From the NCBI GenBank assembly GCA_019246665.1, contig JAFAQA010000016.1, positions 1-55,305 on the forward strand: a stretch of 55,305 nt of DNA, written 5' to 3'. This DNA is from Hyphomicrobiales bacterium. Lineage in GTDB: Bacteria; Pseudomonadota; Alphaproteobacteria; Rhizobiales; Beijerinckiaceae. The position numbers and the translations under genes are program-made. The first letter of the stretch is position 1, and the number at the start of each line of letters is the position of its first letter. Positions 16,853 through 25,094 of the stretch are shown here, piece by piece. The notes beneath the pieces were generated by a model, which was not told the DNA's origin, made no database searches, and saw nothing but the letters and a program-made list of their open reading frames with translations.

Positions 16853-17725
16853 TCAGTCTCCGAGACCCGCGATGATCTCCGCAATTGCCTCCGGCCAGGG
16901 ACGAAGCTTGATGTCGTAAGCCTTCTTGATTTTCCCGGTCGCAAGCCTCGAATTCGCCGGCCGTTTGGCGGGGGTCGGGAAGGCAGAAGTCGGGATCGGG
17001 TCGATCGCCGGTCCCGACCCGCTTTTAAAGGCGTGCCGCATGATCTCGACCGCCAAACCGTGCCAGCTCGTCTCGCCCGCATTCACCAGGTGGAAAGTGC
17101 CTGTTGGCGCGGTGTTGTCCGTTGCAAGCCTCAAGGCCACCTGCGCCAGGCCCCCGGCGAGATCGCGCGCCGATGTCGGGCACCCTTGCTGGTCGGCGAC
17201 CACGGTGAGGCGTTCGCGTTCGCGCGCCAGGCGCAACATGGTCTTGAGAAAATTGCCGCGATGCTCGCTCACCACCCAGGCCGTGCGAATGATGGCATGG
17301 CGGGCGTTGGCGCTGCGCACGCCTTGCTCACCACCCTCCTTGCTCGCGCCGTAGACGCCGAGGGGCCCGACGCGGTCGTCTTCGACGTAGGGCTCTGGCT
17401 TTTCGCCGGAGAAGACGTAATCCGTCGAGACGTGCACGAGCGGGATATTGGCTTTCGCAGTCTCCGCCGCGAGCACGGCCGGGGCAAGGGCGTTAAGGGC
17501 CCAAGCCTCGGCGACCTGAATTTCGGCCTTGTCGACGGCAGTGAAGGCCGCGGCATTGATCACGACGGACCAGGGGCGTGAAGCCACCAGGCGCGCGATT
17601 TCGTCCGGCTTCGAAAGATCAAGCTCGTCGCGACTTGGGAAATGAGCCTTAGCCCCTTCCGGCCAGCGATGACGTTGGAGCTCGAGCCCAACTTGCCCCG
17701 TACCGCCGGTCACCAGGATGTGCAT
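16853..17725 (-). CDS. rfbD: dTDP-4-dehydrorhamnose reductase
   Basis: Reduces dTDP-4-keto-L-rhamnose to dTDP-L-rhamnose with NADPH, the last step of the rhamnose donor pathway. The 290-residue SDR has the NAD(P)-binding GGTGQVG at residues 7-13, INAAAFTAVDKAE, VSTDYVFSG and the catalytic YGASK (Tyr125, Lys129), followed by TFHLVNAGETSW, as in RfbD. It stands alone: rfbA, rfbB and rfbC are not in this window. Rhamnose could feed lipopolysaccharide or the glycan cluster at 29-47 kb; this link is inference. A decayed toxin gene begins 52 bases upstream. Confidence 0.92.
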   Translation of the reverse strand: MHILVTGGTGQVGLELQRHRWPEGAKAHFPSRDELDLSKPDEIARLVASRPWSVVINAAAFTAVDKAEIQVAEAWALNALAPAVLAAETAKANIPLVHVSTDYVFSGEKPEPYVEDDRVGPLGVYGASKEGGEQGVRSANARHAIIRTAWVVSEHRGNFLKTMLRLARERERLTVVADQQGCPTSARDLAGGLAQVALRLATDNTAPTGTFHLVNAGETSWHGLAVEIMRHAFKSGSGPAIDPIPTSAFPTPAKRPANSRLATGKIKKAYDIKLRPWPEAIAEIIAGLGD

Positions 17726-17777
17726 GAGTCAGCTCGCAAAGTGTCGGCTTCTTCTGCCCCTTCCAGGCGTTCGCTTT

Positions 17778-18196
17778 CTATGCGACCAGCCTGAACCCCA
17801 CCGCGGCGAAGTGATGATCGAAGGTGTAGCAATCCGAATCCTCGCTCCTTCATGATCGCAAAGCTGGTCGCATCGACGGCCGAGAGCTTGTGGAGATCTG
17901 CACGTCGAAAATATTCCCAAGCCAGTTCCAAATCACGCAGCTCGCAGGGCAGGATCTTGATGGTTTCGGATTTGTATACGCCCTCCTTCTATGTCAGCGC
18001 CACCCGTCGGTCGGTGTTGCAGTCGAGAAATGTGAAATGCCTCGACGATCACAGGAACGGAGGTGTGAAGCTTCGCGCCCGTTCCGCGTAGCAGGTCCCA
18101 GTGTTCGCGAGCTTGCTCGTGGAATGAATCTTGTGAGAGTGCGAGAGCAATCCACGCTCCGCTATCGACGAAAACCGCCTGTCCCTGCCGCATCAA
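17778..18196 (-). pseudogene. PIN-domain (VapC-type) toxin, inactivated
   Basis: A PIN ribonuclease toxin broken at three places. It starts in one frame with VFVDSGAWIALALSQDSFHEQA, holding the first acidic catalytic Asp, and reads to VPVIVEAF. The family sequence then continues in another frame (FLDCNTDRRVALT, stop, KEGVYKSETIKILPC...). A TAG at 17989-17991 stands where a Trp (TGG) is expected. That frame runs through LELAWEYFRRADLH and LSAVDATSFAIMKERG; a second shift near 17835-17845 is needed to read the end FDHHFAAVGFRLVA and its stop at 17778. The toxin should be inactive. The start overlaps the antitoxin gene by 4 bases. Confidence 0.8.
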
Positions 18197-18402
18197 CGCG
18201 CGCCATGAGCATCATCATGCTCATTGGACGCTCGCTTCGGATCGCCGTCCCAAATAGCGACGACCCCTGCGGCTCGCGGCTTGAGCATGACCTGGCAGAT
18301 TGCGTCGCGGATCAGCGCCGCCCTGCTGCGCTTCGATCGCGCGGCGGCCTTGCGCAACCCCTCGTGTTCTTCCTTTCCGAGATAAATTTGGGTCTTTTGC
18401 AT
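18193..18402 (-). CDS. Ribbon-helix-helix antitoxin
   Basis: A 69-residue small DNA-binding protein: a short beta strand MQKTQIYLG followed by two helices (KEEHEGLRKAAARSKRSRAALIRDAI), the CopG/RHH pattern. Such proteins pair with PIN toxins, neutralising them and repressing their shared promoter. The reading frame is intact although the toxin gene immediately downstream is broken. TATAAT-like sequence lies just upstream of the start (TTATACATG on the coding strand). It may persist as an anti-addiction or regulatory relic. Confidence 0.75.
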   Translation of the reverse strand: MQKTQIYLGKEEHEGLRKAAARSKRSRAALIRDAICQVMLKPRAAGVVAIWDGDPKRASNEHDDAHGAR

Positions 18403-18753
18403 GTATAATCACCTATGAGCGCAACTGACATACGTCAGGCTATTTCGCATTCGCGCCTTGGTCACCTCATGTGCAGGTTGACACCTAGGTAATTCGGGGG
18501 TCACGATCTTTGCCACGTTCTGCCCGGGGGATCGTAATCCTATTATTGCGCGGCAAGACGCGCGGCGCGCCCACAATCGCCGCGAATACCTCAAGGCGCG
18601 CCACACGCTTTTAGGGGCTACGTGACGCGCGGAAAGCTTTCTGCCGCAAATCCCAGCCCGACGTGATGTGTTCGGAACCTCGCAACGGCGCGGGTGTTTC
18701 CTGGTTAGCGTTCGGCTTATCAACCTGCATTTCGCTTCCGGGAAAGAACCCTC
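18403..18753. other. Intergenic region with no gene recognised
   Basis: About 350 bases between the antitoxin gene (minus) and the TPP enzyme (plus). It must contain the two divergent promoters. I see no conserved small reading frame, tRNA or clear terminator. The final 15 bases before the ATG at 18754 include GGGAAAGAA, a modest ribosome-binding site. Confidence 0.5.
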
Positions 18754-20544
18754 ATGTCCCAAACCGTTGGCGACTTCATCGTGTCGCGACTGCATGATTG
18801 GGGCGTGCGGCGCATCTTCGGTTACCCGGGAGATGGCATCAATGGCGTGTTTGGCGCGCTCAATCGCGCCAATGGCGAGATTGAATTCGTGCAGGCTCGC
18901 CACGAGGAGATGGCAGCCTTCATGGCGGCCGCGCATGCTAAATTTTCCGGCGAGCTCGGGGTTTGCATCGCAACTTCCGGGCCAGGCGCATCCCATCTCA
19001 TCACTGGTCTTTACGACGCAAAGCTCGATCACATGCCGGTGCTCGCGATCGCCGGCCAGCAAGCGCGCGACGCGCTCGGCGGACACTACCAACAAGAGCT
19101 CGATCTCGTCTCCCTGTTCAAGGACGTGGCAGGCGATTTCGTGCAACAAGCGTCCACACCCGCGCAAGTGCGCCATCTCGTCGATCGCGCCGTGCGCATC
19201 GCCTTGGGGAAGAAAACCGTAACGGCCATCGTGCTGCCCAACGACCTGCAGGAGCTCGACTATGCTGAGCCTAGGCGCAAGCACGGGACGGTGCATTCGG
19301 GCCCCGGCTACACCCCTCCGAAGACGGTGCCCTACGAAGCCGACTTGCAGCGAGCCGCGGAGGTGCTCAATCGTGGAAACAAGGTCGCGATGCTCGTGGG
19401 CGCAGGCGCGCTGGGCGCCACGGACGAGACCGTCGCGGTCGCGGATCGGCTCGGCGCCGGCGTCGCCAAGGCGCTTCTGGGGAAGGCGGTGGTTGCGGAC
19501 GAACTCCCTTGGGTGACCGGTTCCATCGGGTTGCTCGGCACGAAGCCTTCCTGGGAAATGATGACGAGTTGCGACACGCTTCTCATGGTGGGCTCGGCAT
19601 TTCCCTATTCCGAATTCCTCCCCAAGGAAGGCCAAGCACGCGGCGTGCAGATCGATCTCAAGCCCGAGATGTTGTCCCTGCGTTATCCGATGGAGGTGAA
19701 CCTCGTCGGTGATGCCCGCGAGACTTTGCGGCTTCTTCTTCCGAAGCTCCAGGCGAAAGCGGATAGAGGCTGGCGCGAGACCATCGAGAAGAATGTTGCC
19801 GAATGGTGGAAGACGCTCGAGCAGCGAGCGATGGAGGACGGCAATCCGGTCAATCCGCAGCGTGTCACCTGGGAGCTGTCACCGCGCCTGCCGGACCAGG
19901 CGATCGTGACGAGTGACTCGGGCTCTTGCGCCAATTGGTTCGCGCGCGACCTCAAGATGCGCCGCGGCATGATGGCATCGCTTTCTGGCGGGCTCGCCTC
20001 CATGGGAGCGGCAGTGCCTTACGCGATCGCGGCGAAATTCGCTCACCCCGGACGTCCCGTGATCGCGCTTGTCGGCGATGGCGCCATGCAGATGAACAAC
20101 ATGGCCGAGCTGATCACCGTCGCCAAATATTGGCGCCGCTGGTCAGATCCTCGCTGGATCGTTTGCGTCTTCAACAACGAAGATCTGAACCAGGTTACCT
20201 GGGAGCAGAGGGTTATGGAGGGAGACCCGAAATTCGAGGCGTCCCAGCAGATCCCGAACGTCCCTTACCATCGTTTCGCCGAGCTCATCGGACTTGAAGG
20301 CATTTATGTGGATGATCCCGCGCGGGTCGGAGAAGCGTGGGACCGCGCGCTTGCGGCCAAGCGCCCAGTGCTGCTCGAGGCCAAGACCGATCCGGAAGTG
20401 CCGCCGCTCTCCCCGCATATTACCTTGGTGCAGGCGCGCCATTTCAGTGAGGCTCTGGCGAAGGGCGATCCCGACGAGAAAGGTATGATCAAAGGCACCG
20501 CACGCCAATTGTTGAGTGCCATCCTGCCGGGAAGCAAAGAGTAG
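18754..20544 (+). CDS. Thiamine pyrophosphate-requiring enzyme (pyruvate oxidase/acetolactate synthase-like)
   Basis: A 596-residue member of the POX/ALS superfamily with the normal three domains. The N-terminal PYR domain has GYPGDGINGVFGAL and RHEEMAAFMAAAHA, with Glu51 as the cofactor-activating residue. A central Rossmann domain follows at about 195-330 (VAMLVGAGALGA). The C-terminal PP domain has the TPP motif GDGAMQMNN ending in FNNEDLN (about residues 445-480). It resembles PoxB-type pyruvate oxidases and stress-associated 'TPP-requiring protein' homologues; without further signals pyruvate versus another 2-oxo acid cannot be decided. It is monocistronic. Confidence 0.85.
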   Translation: MSQTVGDFIVSRLHDWGVRRIFGYPGDGINGVFGALNRANGEIEFVQARHEEMAAFMAAAHAKFSGELGVCIATSGPGASHLITGLYDAKLDHMPVLAIAGQQARDALGGHYQQELDLVSLFKDVAGDFVQQASTPAQVRHLVDRAVRIALGKKTVTAIVLPNDLQELDYAEPRRKHGTVHSGPGYTPPKTVPYEADLQRAAEVLNRGNKVAMLVGAGALGATDETVAVADRLGAGVAKALLGKAVVADELPWVTGSIGLLGTKPSWEMMTSCDTLLMVGSAFPYSEFLPKEGQARGVQIDLKPEMLSLRYPMEVNLVGDARETLRLLLPKLQAKADRGWRETIEKNVAEWWKTLEQRAMEDGNPVNPQRVTWELSPRLPDQAIVTSDSGSCANWFARDLKMRRGMMASLSGGLASMGAAVPYAIAAKFAHPGRPVIALVGDGAMQMNNMAELITVAKYWRRWSDPRWIVCVFNNEDLNQVTWEQRVMEGDPKFEASQQIPNVPYHRFAELIGLEGIYVDDPARVGEAWDRALAAKRPVLLEAKTDPEVPPLSPHITLVQARHFSEALAKGDPDEKGMIKGTARQLLSAILPGSKE

Positions 20545-20775
20545 CTCGCGAAGCCGCGCCTCCGACCTGGTGCGCTCCGCCTCGCCGACGCGTGCTACAC
20601 GAGCTGACGGAATGGTCCTTGCGCCTTGCATAACGAAGCAAGGGGTCGGCAATCCTACGAACACGAACGAGGATCGATGATTGCCAGGCTCACGAGGTCA
20701 CCTCGCCGTCCCATTGTTCGAGCGAGAGCCTGAGCCGCCTGCCTCCTCGATATTCGGCAAGTGCCCGTTGCGATT

Positions 20776-21006
20776 TCATCCGCGCCTGCGCAGGCGCCGT
20801 GAAGAGTGCGGTTTCGGGCTGCTGGCCCCTGATTTCTTGCTCTTCTCGCGAGGCCTCGCTGGTTCGCGGACGCCGATGATTGGTGTCCAGCTCGGCGGGT
20901 CGCTCGCAGGAAAACTATCCCTCGAACTGGCCTCCACCTCGTCGGAGATCCCCTCATCTCCTTTTTCAGATGGATTCAACGAGCTCAATCTTCGTACCAA
21001 CCTCAT
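20776..21006 (-). CDS. Small protein with FPASDPP motif
   Basis: A 76-residue reading frame whose centre reads DEVEASSRDSFPASDPPSWTPIIG, then a basic tail (REKSKKS...SSRRLRRRG). The motif FPASDPPSW is a recurrent signature in small hypothetical proteins of Hyphomicrobiales, which is why I regard it as coding. The start is uncertain, since no strong ribosome-binding site precedes the ATG at 21006, and the basic tail may not be native. No function is known. It lies alone in a gene-poor 1.1 kb stretch; 20545-20775 and 21007-21209 on either side hold nothing I can identify. Confidence 0.45.
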   Translation of the reverse strand: MRLVRRLSSLNPSEKGDEGISDEVEASSRDSFPASDPPSWTPIIGVREPARPREKSKKSGASSPKPHSSRRLRRRG

Positions 21007-21209
21007 TCCGAAAAACCCCGCTCGCGACCTTCAAGTTGTCACGTTGCTCCAAGATTGAGGGGCAAATGCGATGGCAAGAAATGGCCGCCTCTCTTCATCA
21101 GAGAAAAGCTTGATCCTGTGCCGGCAAAGCCGTGCGGCACGACAAAACTTCCAACTGACTCACGTCGAGAAACGTCCACCGGGGGCCATAATATTGCGCT
21201 TAGAAAGCC

Positions 21210-21308
21210 TAGAACGGGTTGCACTCAGATGAATCAGAGCGTCAGGTGATTTTTTTTCCGCATGATCTTGTTGCAAAAGTGGGGCCACTTTTGCGGATCA
21301 TGCTCCAG
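21210..21308 (+). repeat. Interspersed palindromic repeat, copy 2
   Basis: Same architecture as 4619-4718 and 24902-25009: AGAACGGGTTGCACTCAGAT, GTCAGG, a T-rich run, then a strong hairpin. The outer arms are GCATGATC and GATCATGC (21260-21303) and the inner stem is GCAAAAGTGG/CCACTTTTGC around a GG centre. It adjoins the 3' end of the following minus-strand hypothetical gene and could serve as its terminator. All three copies have the same orientation. Confidence 0.8.
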
Positions 21309-21617
21309 CTAGAACCTTATTGCCGTTGGGTTTACTTGCTCGGCAGAATGCAAAATGCGTGTGACAAGAGTTGAGAACAGTCGGAATACCGGCTCATGAT
21401 CGGACAAAACCGGATCAGAAGATCCCAAGAAGTTCAATGAGGCAACGAAGAAGCTCGCGGGCTTGCCTTCGAACGGCAAAAAGTGTCTTGTCAGGTATTC
21501 GCATAAAAGCGGGCAATCGTCCTCAGATCGAGACTTCTCGTCGACCGTGAACTCTATGAAGATTCCGGGCAGCCTTGATCCGACAGCGACGCCAAAAAGT
21601 TTGCCCTTGATGTTCAC
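21309..21617 (-). CDS. Hypothetical protein
   Basis: A 102-residue reading frame without recognised family. It reads as a globular protein (KLFGVAVGSRLPGIFIEFTV, then CPLLCEYLTRHFLPF and ASFFVASLNFLGSSDPVL) with a balanced composition unlike the Arg/Ala-rich noise of antisense frames here. Base composition is lower in GC than the neighbours, hinting at acquisition. The GTG start follows CAGGTTTCCA, a weak ribosome-binding site. It is divergent from hsp20, whose start is 48 bases away. No signal peptide or membrane segment. Confidence 0.5.
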   Translation of the reverse strand: MNIKGKLFGVAVGSRLPGIFIEFTVDEKSRSEDDCPLLCEYLTRHFLPFEGKPASFFVASLNFLGSSDPVLSDHEPVFRLFSTLVTRILHSAEQVNPTAIRF

Positions 21618-21665
21618 TGGAAACCTGCCGACCTCGTTCCCAATTATAATTACAGGTTATCGCTC

Positions 21666-22073
21666 ATGACGGTTGGTGATCCACGGGACTGGATGTGGAG
21701 TGAAGCATGCGCGCTCATGGAACGGGCGGCGCGAATGCAACGGCAATTTTTTCAGCCCGGTCACCCCTCCTCGATATCGCCGGCCTGGGAGCCGCCGATC
21801 GATGTTTTCGAGACCGACCGCACGGTTGAGATCATCGCAGCGCTCCCCGGCGTTGAACCGAACGATCTGAAGATCGACGTACAGGGTCCTGAAGTCGTCA
21901 TCAGCGGCTTGCGTCATCTTCCAGCCGTCACACGCAACACGACGATCCATCGATTGGAAATTCCGTATGGGCGGTTCGAAAGGCGCATTCGGCTTTCGCC
22001 GGCCAAGTTCGCAGTCGCCCAATTTGAGCTCGAACGCGGATGCCTGACGCTTCGCCTGGCGAAACGTCCTTGA
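21666..22073 (+). CDS. Hsp20 / small heat-shock protein
   Basis: A 135-residue small heat-shock protein. The alpha-crystallin domain spans about residues 40-130: WEPPIDVFETDRTVEIIAALPGVEPNDLKIDV, VVISGLRH, then the conserved IPYGRFERRIRLS and a final LERGCLTLRLAKRP. The N-terminal arm is short. It would hold unfolded proteins under stress. lon begins 7 bases after the stop on the same strand, giving a chaperone-protease operon. No ROSE-type or CIRCE element could be identified in the short upstream region. Confidence 0.9.
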   Translation: MTVGDPRDWMWSEACALMERAARMQRQFFQPGHPSSISPAWEPPIDVFETDRTVEIIAALPGVEPNDLKIDVQGPEVVISGLRHLPAVTRNTTIHRLEIPYGRFERRIRLSPAKFAVAQFELERGCLTLRLAKRP

Positions 22074-22079
22074 CGCGAG

Positions 22080-24575
22080 ATGGCGGTGAGCATGGCAAAC
22101 GAAGCGGAGCACGAGACAAATGCGGCGAGGGAGGAGGCTTCGCCGCTGGCGGAAGCCGAGCTCATCATTTTGCCCGTTCGCCAGGCCGTGTTGTTTCCGG
22201 GGATCATTCTGCCCCTCGCGATCGGGCGCCCAGCCTCGATCGCCGGCGCGCAGGAAGCGGCACGAAGCCAGCGCATGCTGGGCGTCGTGTTGCAGAAAGA
22301 TTCTTCCGTCGAGGATCCCACCCCGAGCCAGCTCCATCGCGTCGGCACCATTGCCCAAATCCTTCGGTACGTAACCTCCCCCGAGGGCGTGCATCATGTG
22401 ATCTGCCGCGGCACGCATCGCTTCCGCATCACTGAATTCGTGTCCGGACATCCTTTCCTCGTGGGGCGCATCGAAGAGATCGGCTCCGCCGAAGTGATGA
22501 CGCCTGAAATCGAGGCGAGGCTGCGCCTCTTGCGCGAGCGTGCCAGAGAAGCGGTGCAGCTTCTTCCGAATGCGCCAGGGGAAATCCTCGCGGCGATCGA
22601 AAGCATCGATTCGGCTGCAGGCCTTGCAGACTTCGTGGCCGGCGTCATGGACGCCAGCACGGAGGAAAAGCAGGAAGTGCTTGAAGCGATCGACGTGAAG
22701 GACCGGCTCGACAAGGTGCTTTCGCTTTTGACGCGTCGGCTCCAGGTGCTTCGGCTCTCCAAGCAAATCGGCGACCAGACACAGCAATCGCTTTCCTCGC
22801 AGCAGCGAGAGCATGTTTTGCGCGAGCAGCTGCGGCAGATCCAGAAGGAGCTCGGGGAGGGTGACGACAAGACTGCCGAGATCGCCGAGCTTCGCGGCGC
22901 GATCGAGAAGGCTGGCCTGTCGGAGGAGGCGAAGGAGCAGGCGCTGAAGGAGCTGAAGCGCCTCGAGCGCATGCCGGAAGCTGCCGCCGAATACGGCATG
23001 ATCCGCAGCTATCTCGATTGGCTCATCGACCTTCCCTGGTCCGTGCTGAGTCCTGAGCGCATCGACATTGGCGAGGCCCGCCGCATCCTGGACGAGGACC
23101 ATTACGGGCTCGAGAAGGTCAAGCGCCGAATCCTCGAATATCTCGCGGTGCGCAAGCTGAATCCCGACGGCAAAAGCCCCATCCTGTGCTTCGTCGGCCC
23201 TCCGGGAGTCGGCAAGACCTCGCTTGGCCAGAGCATAGCACGCACGACGGGGCGCAAATTCGCACGCCTAAGCCTCGGCGGCGTGCATGACGAGGCGGAA
23301 ATCCGCGGACATCGACGCACCTATATCGGCGCCCTCCCAGGCAACATCGTTCAGTCGATTCGGAAGGCGGGCACGCGAAATCCCGTGTTGATGCTCGACG
23401 AAATGGACAAGCTTGGCGCCGGCTTTCACGGCGACCCGTCCTCGGCGCTCCTCGAAGTGCTCGATCCGGAGCAGAATGCGACTTTCCGCGACAACTATCT
23501 CGGAGTGGCCTTCGACCTCTCGAAGGTGCTCTTCATCGGTACCGCGAATTTCCTCGACAATATTCCAGGTCCCGTGCGCGACCGCATGGAGGTGATCGAA
23601 ATTCCGGGATATGTGGAGGAGGAGAAGCTCCAGATTGCCATTCGCTACCTCGTTCCCCGGCAGCTCGCCGCGGCCGGCCTCAAGTCTGACCAATGCGAAA
23701 TCAGTGAAGCGGCGCTTCGGCTGATCATCCGTAGTTACACCCGCGAGGCGGGCGTGCGAAACCTCGAGCGGCATATCGGAGCCGTGTGCCGCCACATCGC
23801 GATGCGCATCGCGGAGGGGACGACAGAGGGGATGCGCATCGAGGAGCAGGACGTCACAGAAATTCTCGGCTCGCCGCGCTTCGAGCGCGAGGTGGCGATG
23901 CGCGTGAATGTCGCGGGCGTTGCGACAGGCCTCGCCTGGACCCCGGTCGGAGGGGACATCCTATTCGTCGAGGCGACCCGCGCGCCCGGCCGCGGCAAGC
24001 TGATCCTCACCGGCCAGCTCGGCGAGGTGATGAAGGAAAGCGCCCAGGCAGCGCTTAGCCTGGTCAAGGGCCACGCGGTTGAGCTCGGCATCGATCCGCA
24101 TCTCTTCGAGGTTTCCGACCTCCACATCCATGTACCGGCGGGTGCTGTGCCCAAGGATGGCCCGAGCGCCGGCGTCGCCATGCTGGTCGCGCTCGTCTCC
24201 TTGCTCACAGGCCGCCCGGCCCGCAGCGACACCGCGATGACGGGGGAGATCTCCTTGCGGGGCTTGGTCCTGCCGATCGGCGGCGTGAAGGAGAAGGTGC
24301 TCGCTGCCGCACAGGCGGGGATCACGACCGTTCTGCTTCCGGCGCGCAACCGCAAGGACCTTGAGGATGTGCCCGAGAGAGCGCGCAAGCTCGTTCGCTT
24401 CGTCTGGATCGAGAAGATGGATGAGCTGCTCGCGGAAGCCTTGAGTGACGCCAAGACGCAGAGCCATGACCAGAGTGCCTCGGGCGAGCCGGCCGCAGCT
24501 TCGGTCAAGCAAGCGGCGCGGTCTCTGTCCGGGAGAAGCACAGCGCGGGGGGGCCGTGGTCGAGCCTCGTCGTGA
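22080..24575 (+). CDS. lon: ATP-dependent Lon protease
   Basis: An 831-residue LonA-type protease. The N-terminal substrate-binding domain begins LIILPVRQAVLFPGIILPL. The AAA+ module has Walker A GPPGVGKTS (about residues 375-383) and Walker B LMLDEMDKLG. The C-terminal protease domain has the catalytic serine in PKDGPSAGVAM (about residue 696) and the lysine in GGVKEKVLAA (about 738). A Ser/Ala/Arg-rich tail of some 35 residues extends beyond the usual end. An alternative ATG lies at 22092. Coupled to hsp20, it looks like a stress-specific second Lon rather than the clpX-linked copy, which is not in this window. Confidence 0.95.
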   Translation: MAVSMANEAEHETNAAREEASPLAEAELIILPVRQAVLFPGIILPLAIGRPASIAGAQEAARSQRMLGVVLQKDSSVEDPTPSQLHRVGTIAQILRYVTSPEGVHHVICRGTHRFRITEFVSGHPFLVGRIEEIGSAEVMTPEIEARLRLLRERAREAVQLLPNAPGEILAAIESIDSAAGLADFVAGVMDASTEEKQEVLEAIDVKDRLDKVLSLLTRRLQVLRLSKQIGDQTQQSLSSQQREHVLREQLRQIQKELGEGDDKTAEIAELRGAIEKAGLSEEAKEQALKELKRLERMPEAAAEYGMIRSYLDWLIDLPWSVLSPERIDIGEARRILDEDHYGLEKVKRRILEYLAVRKLNPDGKSPILCFVGPPGVGKTSLGQSIARTTGRKFARLSLGGVHDEAEIRGHRRTYIGALPGNIVQSIRKAGTRNPVLMLDEMDKLGAGFHGDPSSALLEVLDPEQNATFRDNYLGVAFDLSKVLFIGTANFLDNIPGPVRDRMEVIEIPGYVEEEKLQIAIRYLVPRQLAAAGLKSDQCEISEAALRLIIRSYTREAGVRNLERHIGAVCRHIAMRIAEGTTEGMRIEEQDVTEILGSPRFEREVAMRVNVAGVATGLAWTPVGGDILFVEATRAPGRGKLILTGQLGEVMKESAQAALSLVKGHAVELGIDPHLFEVSDLHIHVPAGAVPKDGPSAGVAMLVALVSLLTGRPARSDTAMTGEISLRGLVLPIGGVKEKVLAAAQAGITTVLLPARNRKDLEDVPERARKLVRFVWIEKMDELLAEALSDAKTQSHDQSASGEPAAASVKQAARSLSGRSTARGGRGRASS

Positions 24576-24654
24576 TCCGAGCATTGCCGAGCAGTGACCG
24601 CATCATTACGATCTTACCGACGAAGGGCCGAAGCAATAACCTTAAGCTTGAGCC

Positions 24655-24852
24655 ATGACCTGGAAGATTTTCGAGGAAGCGAACCGACGATTTAAGGCAA
24701 TGGAGGGCCGCCTGACGGAGGTTGCCATGGCCGACCTTGAACGGCGCGGACTCGACGTTCGAGGAAAGAGCTTGGCGGAGGTGAAGCGCCAGATAGCCGA
24801 CAGAATGCGAAGATCCGCAACTCGCAAATTTTCTCGAGAACGCCGGGAGTGA
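24655..24852 (+). CDS. Small helical protein of unknown function
   Basis: A 65-residue charged protein, MTWKIFEEANRRFKAMEG followed by VAMADLERRGLDVRGKSLAEVKRQI, predicted to be almost entirely helical. No family is recognised. It lies 79 bases downstream of lon on the same strand and could be its third operon member, perhaps a stress accessory. The ribosome-binding site is unclear (AAGCTTGAGCC before the ATG). The composition favours this frame over the Arg/Ser-rich antisense frame across the same bases. Confidence 0.5.
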   Translation: MTWKIFEEANRRFKAMEGRLTEVAMADLERRGLDVRGKSLAEVKRQIADRMRRSATRKFSRERRE

Positions 24853-24901
24853 TAGGGGCCCGCAGTTTTGCTTTTGTTCCGCCCCGCTCAGGCTATTTCC
24901 C

Positions 24902-25009
24902 TTAGAACGCATTTGCGTTTAGATGAGATCAGTAGCGTCAGGCTATCTTCTTCTTTTTTGATATGATCTTATCACAAAAGTGGGGCCACTTTTGCGGACC
25001 ATGCTCTGG
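24902..25009 (+). repeat. Interspersed palindromic repeat, copy 3
   Basis: A third copy, 108 bases: TTAGAACGCATTTGCGTTTA with GATGAGATCAGTAGCGTCAGG, an AT-rich spacer, then GATCTTATCAC, the hairpin AAAAGTGG/CCACTTTT and GGACCATGCTCTGG. It sits between the small gene after lon and the convergent flavodoxin-like gene. Like the other copies it lies near gene 3' ends. Confidence 0.8.
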
Positions 25010-25094
25010 TTTCAGTGGGGCGCTACTCGGCCGCTGGCGCGGGCATTATGTGTGCTTGCAAGGCGGCATTCCGAACCCGAGGCTTCGGCTGGCG

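Noticed and set aside
16853-17725. Start of a complete dTDP-rhamnose (rfbABCD) operon
   Set aside because: Only rfbD is present; the flanking genes are a binding protein and a toxin relic.
18409-19635. 408-codon minus-strand frame opposite the TPP enzyme
   Set aside because: Antisense shadow of the TPP enzyme; composition is noise-like and it has no sensible start signal.
21657-23102. 481-codon minus-strand frame across hsp20 and the first third of lon
   Set aside because: Mirror of a confidently assigned chaperone and protease; Arg/Leu/His-rich sequence without any motif.
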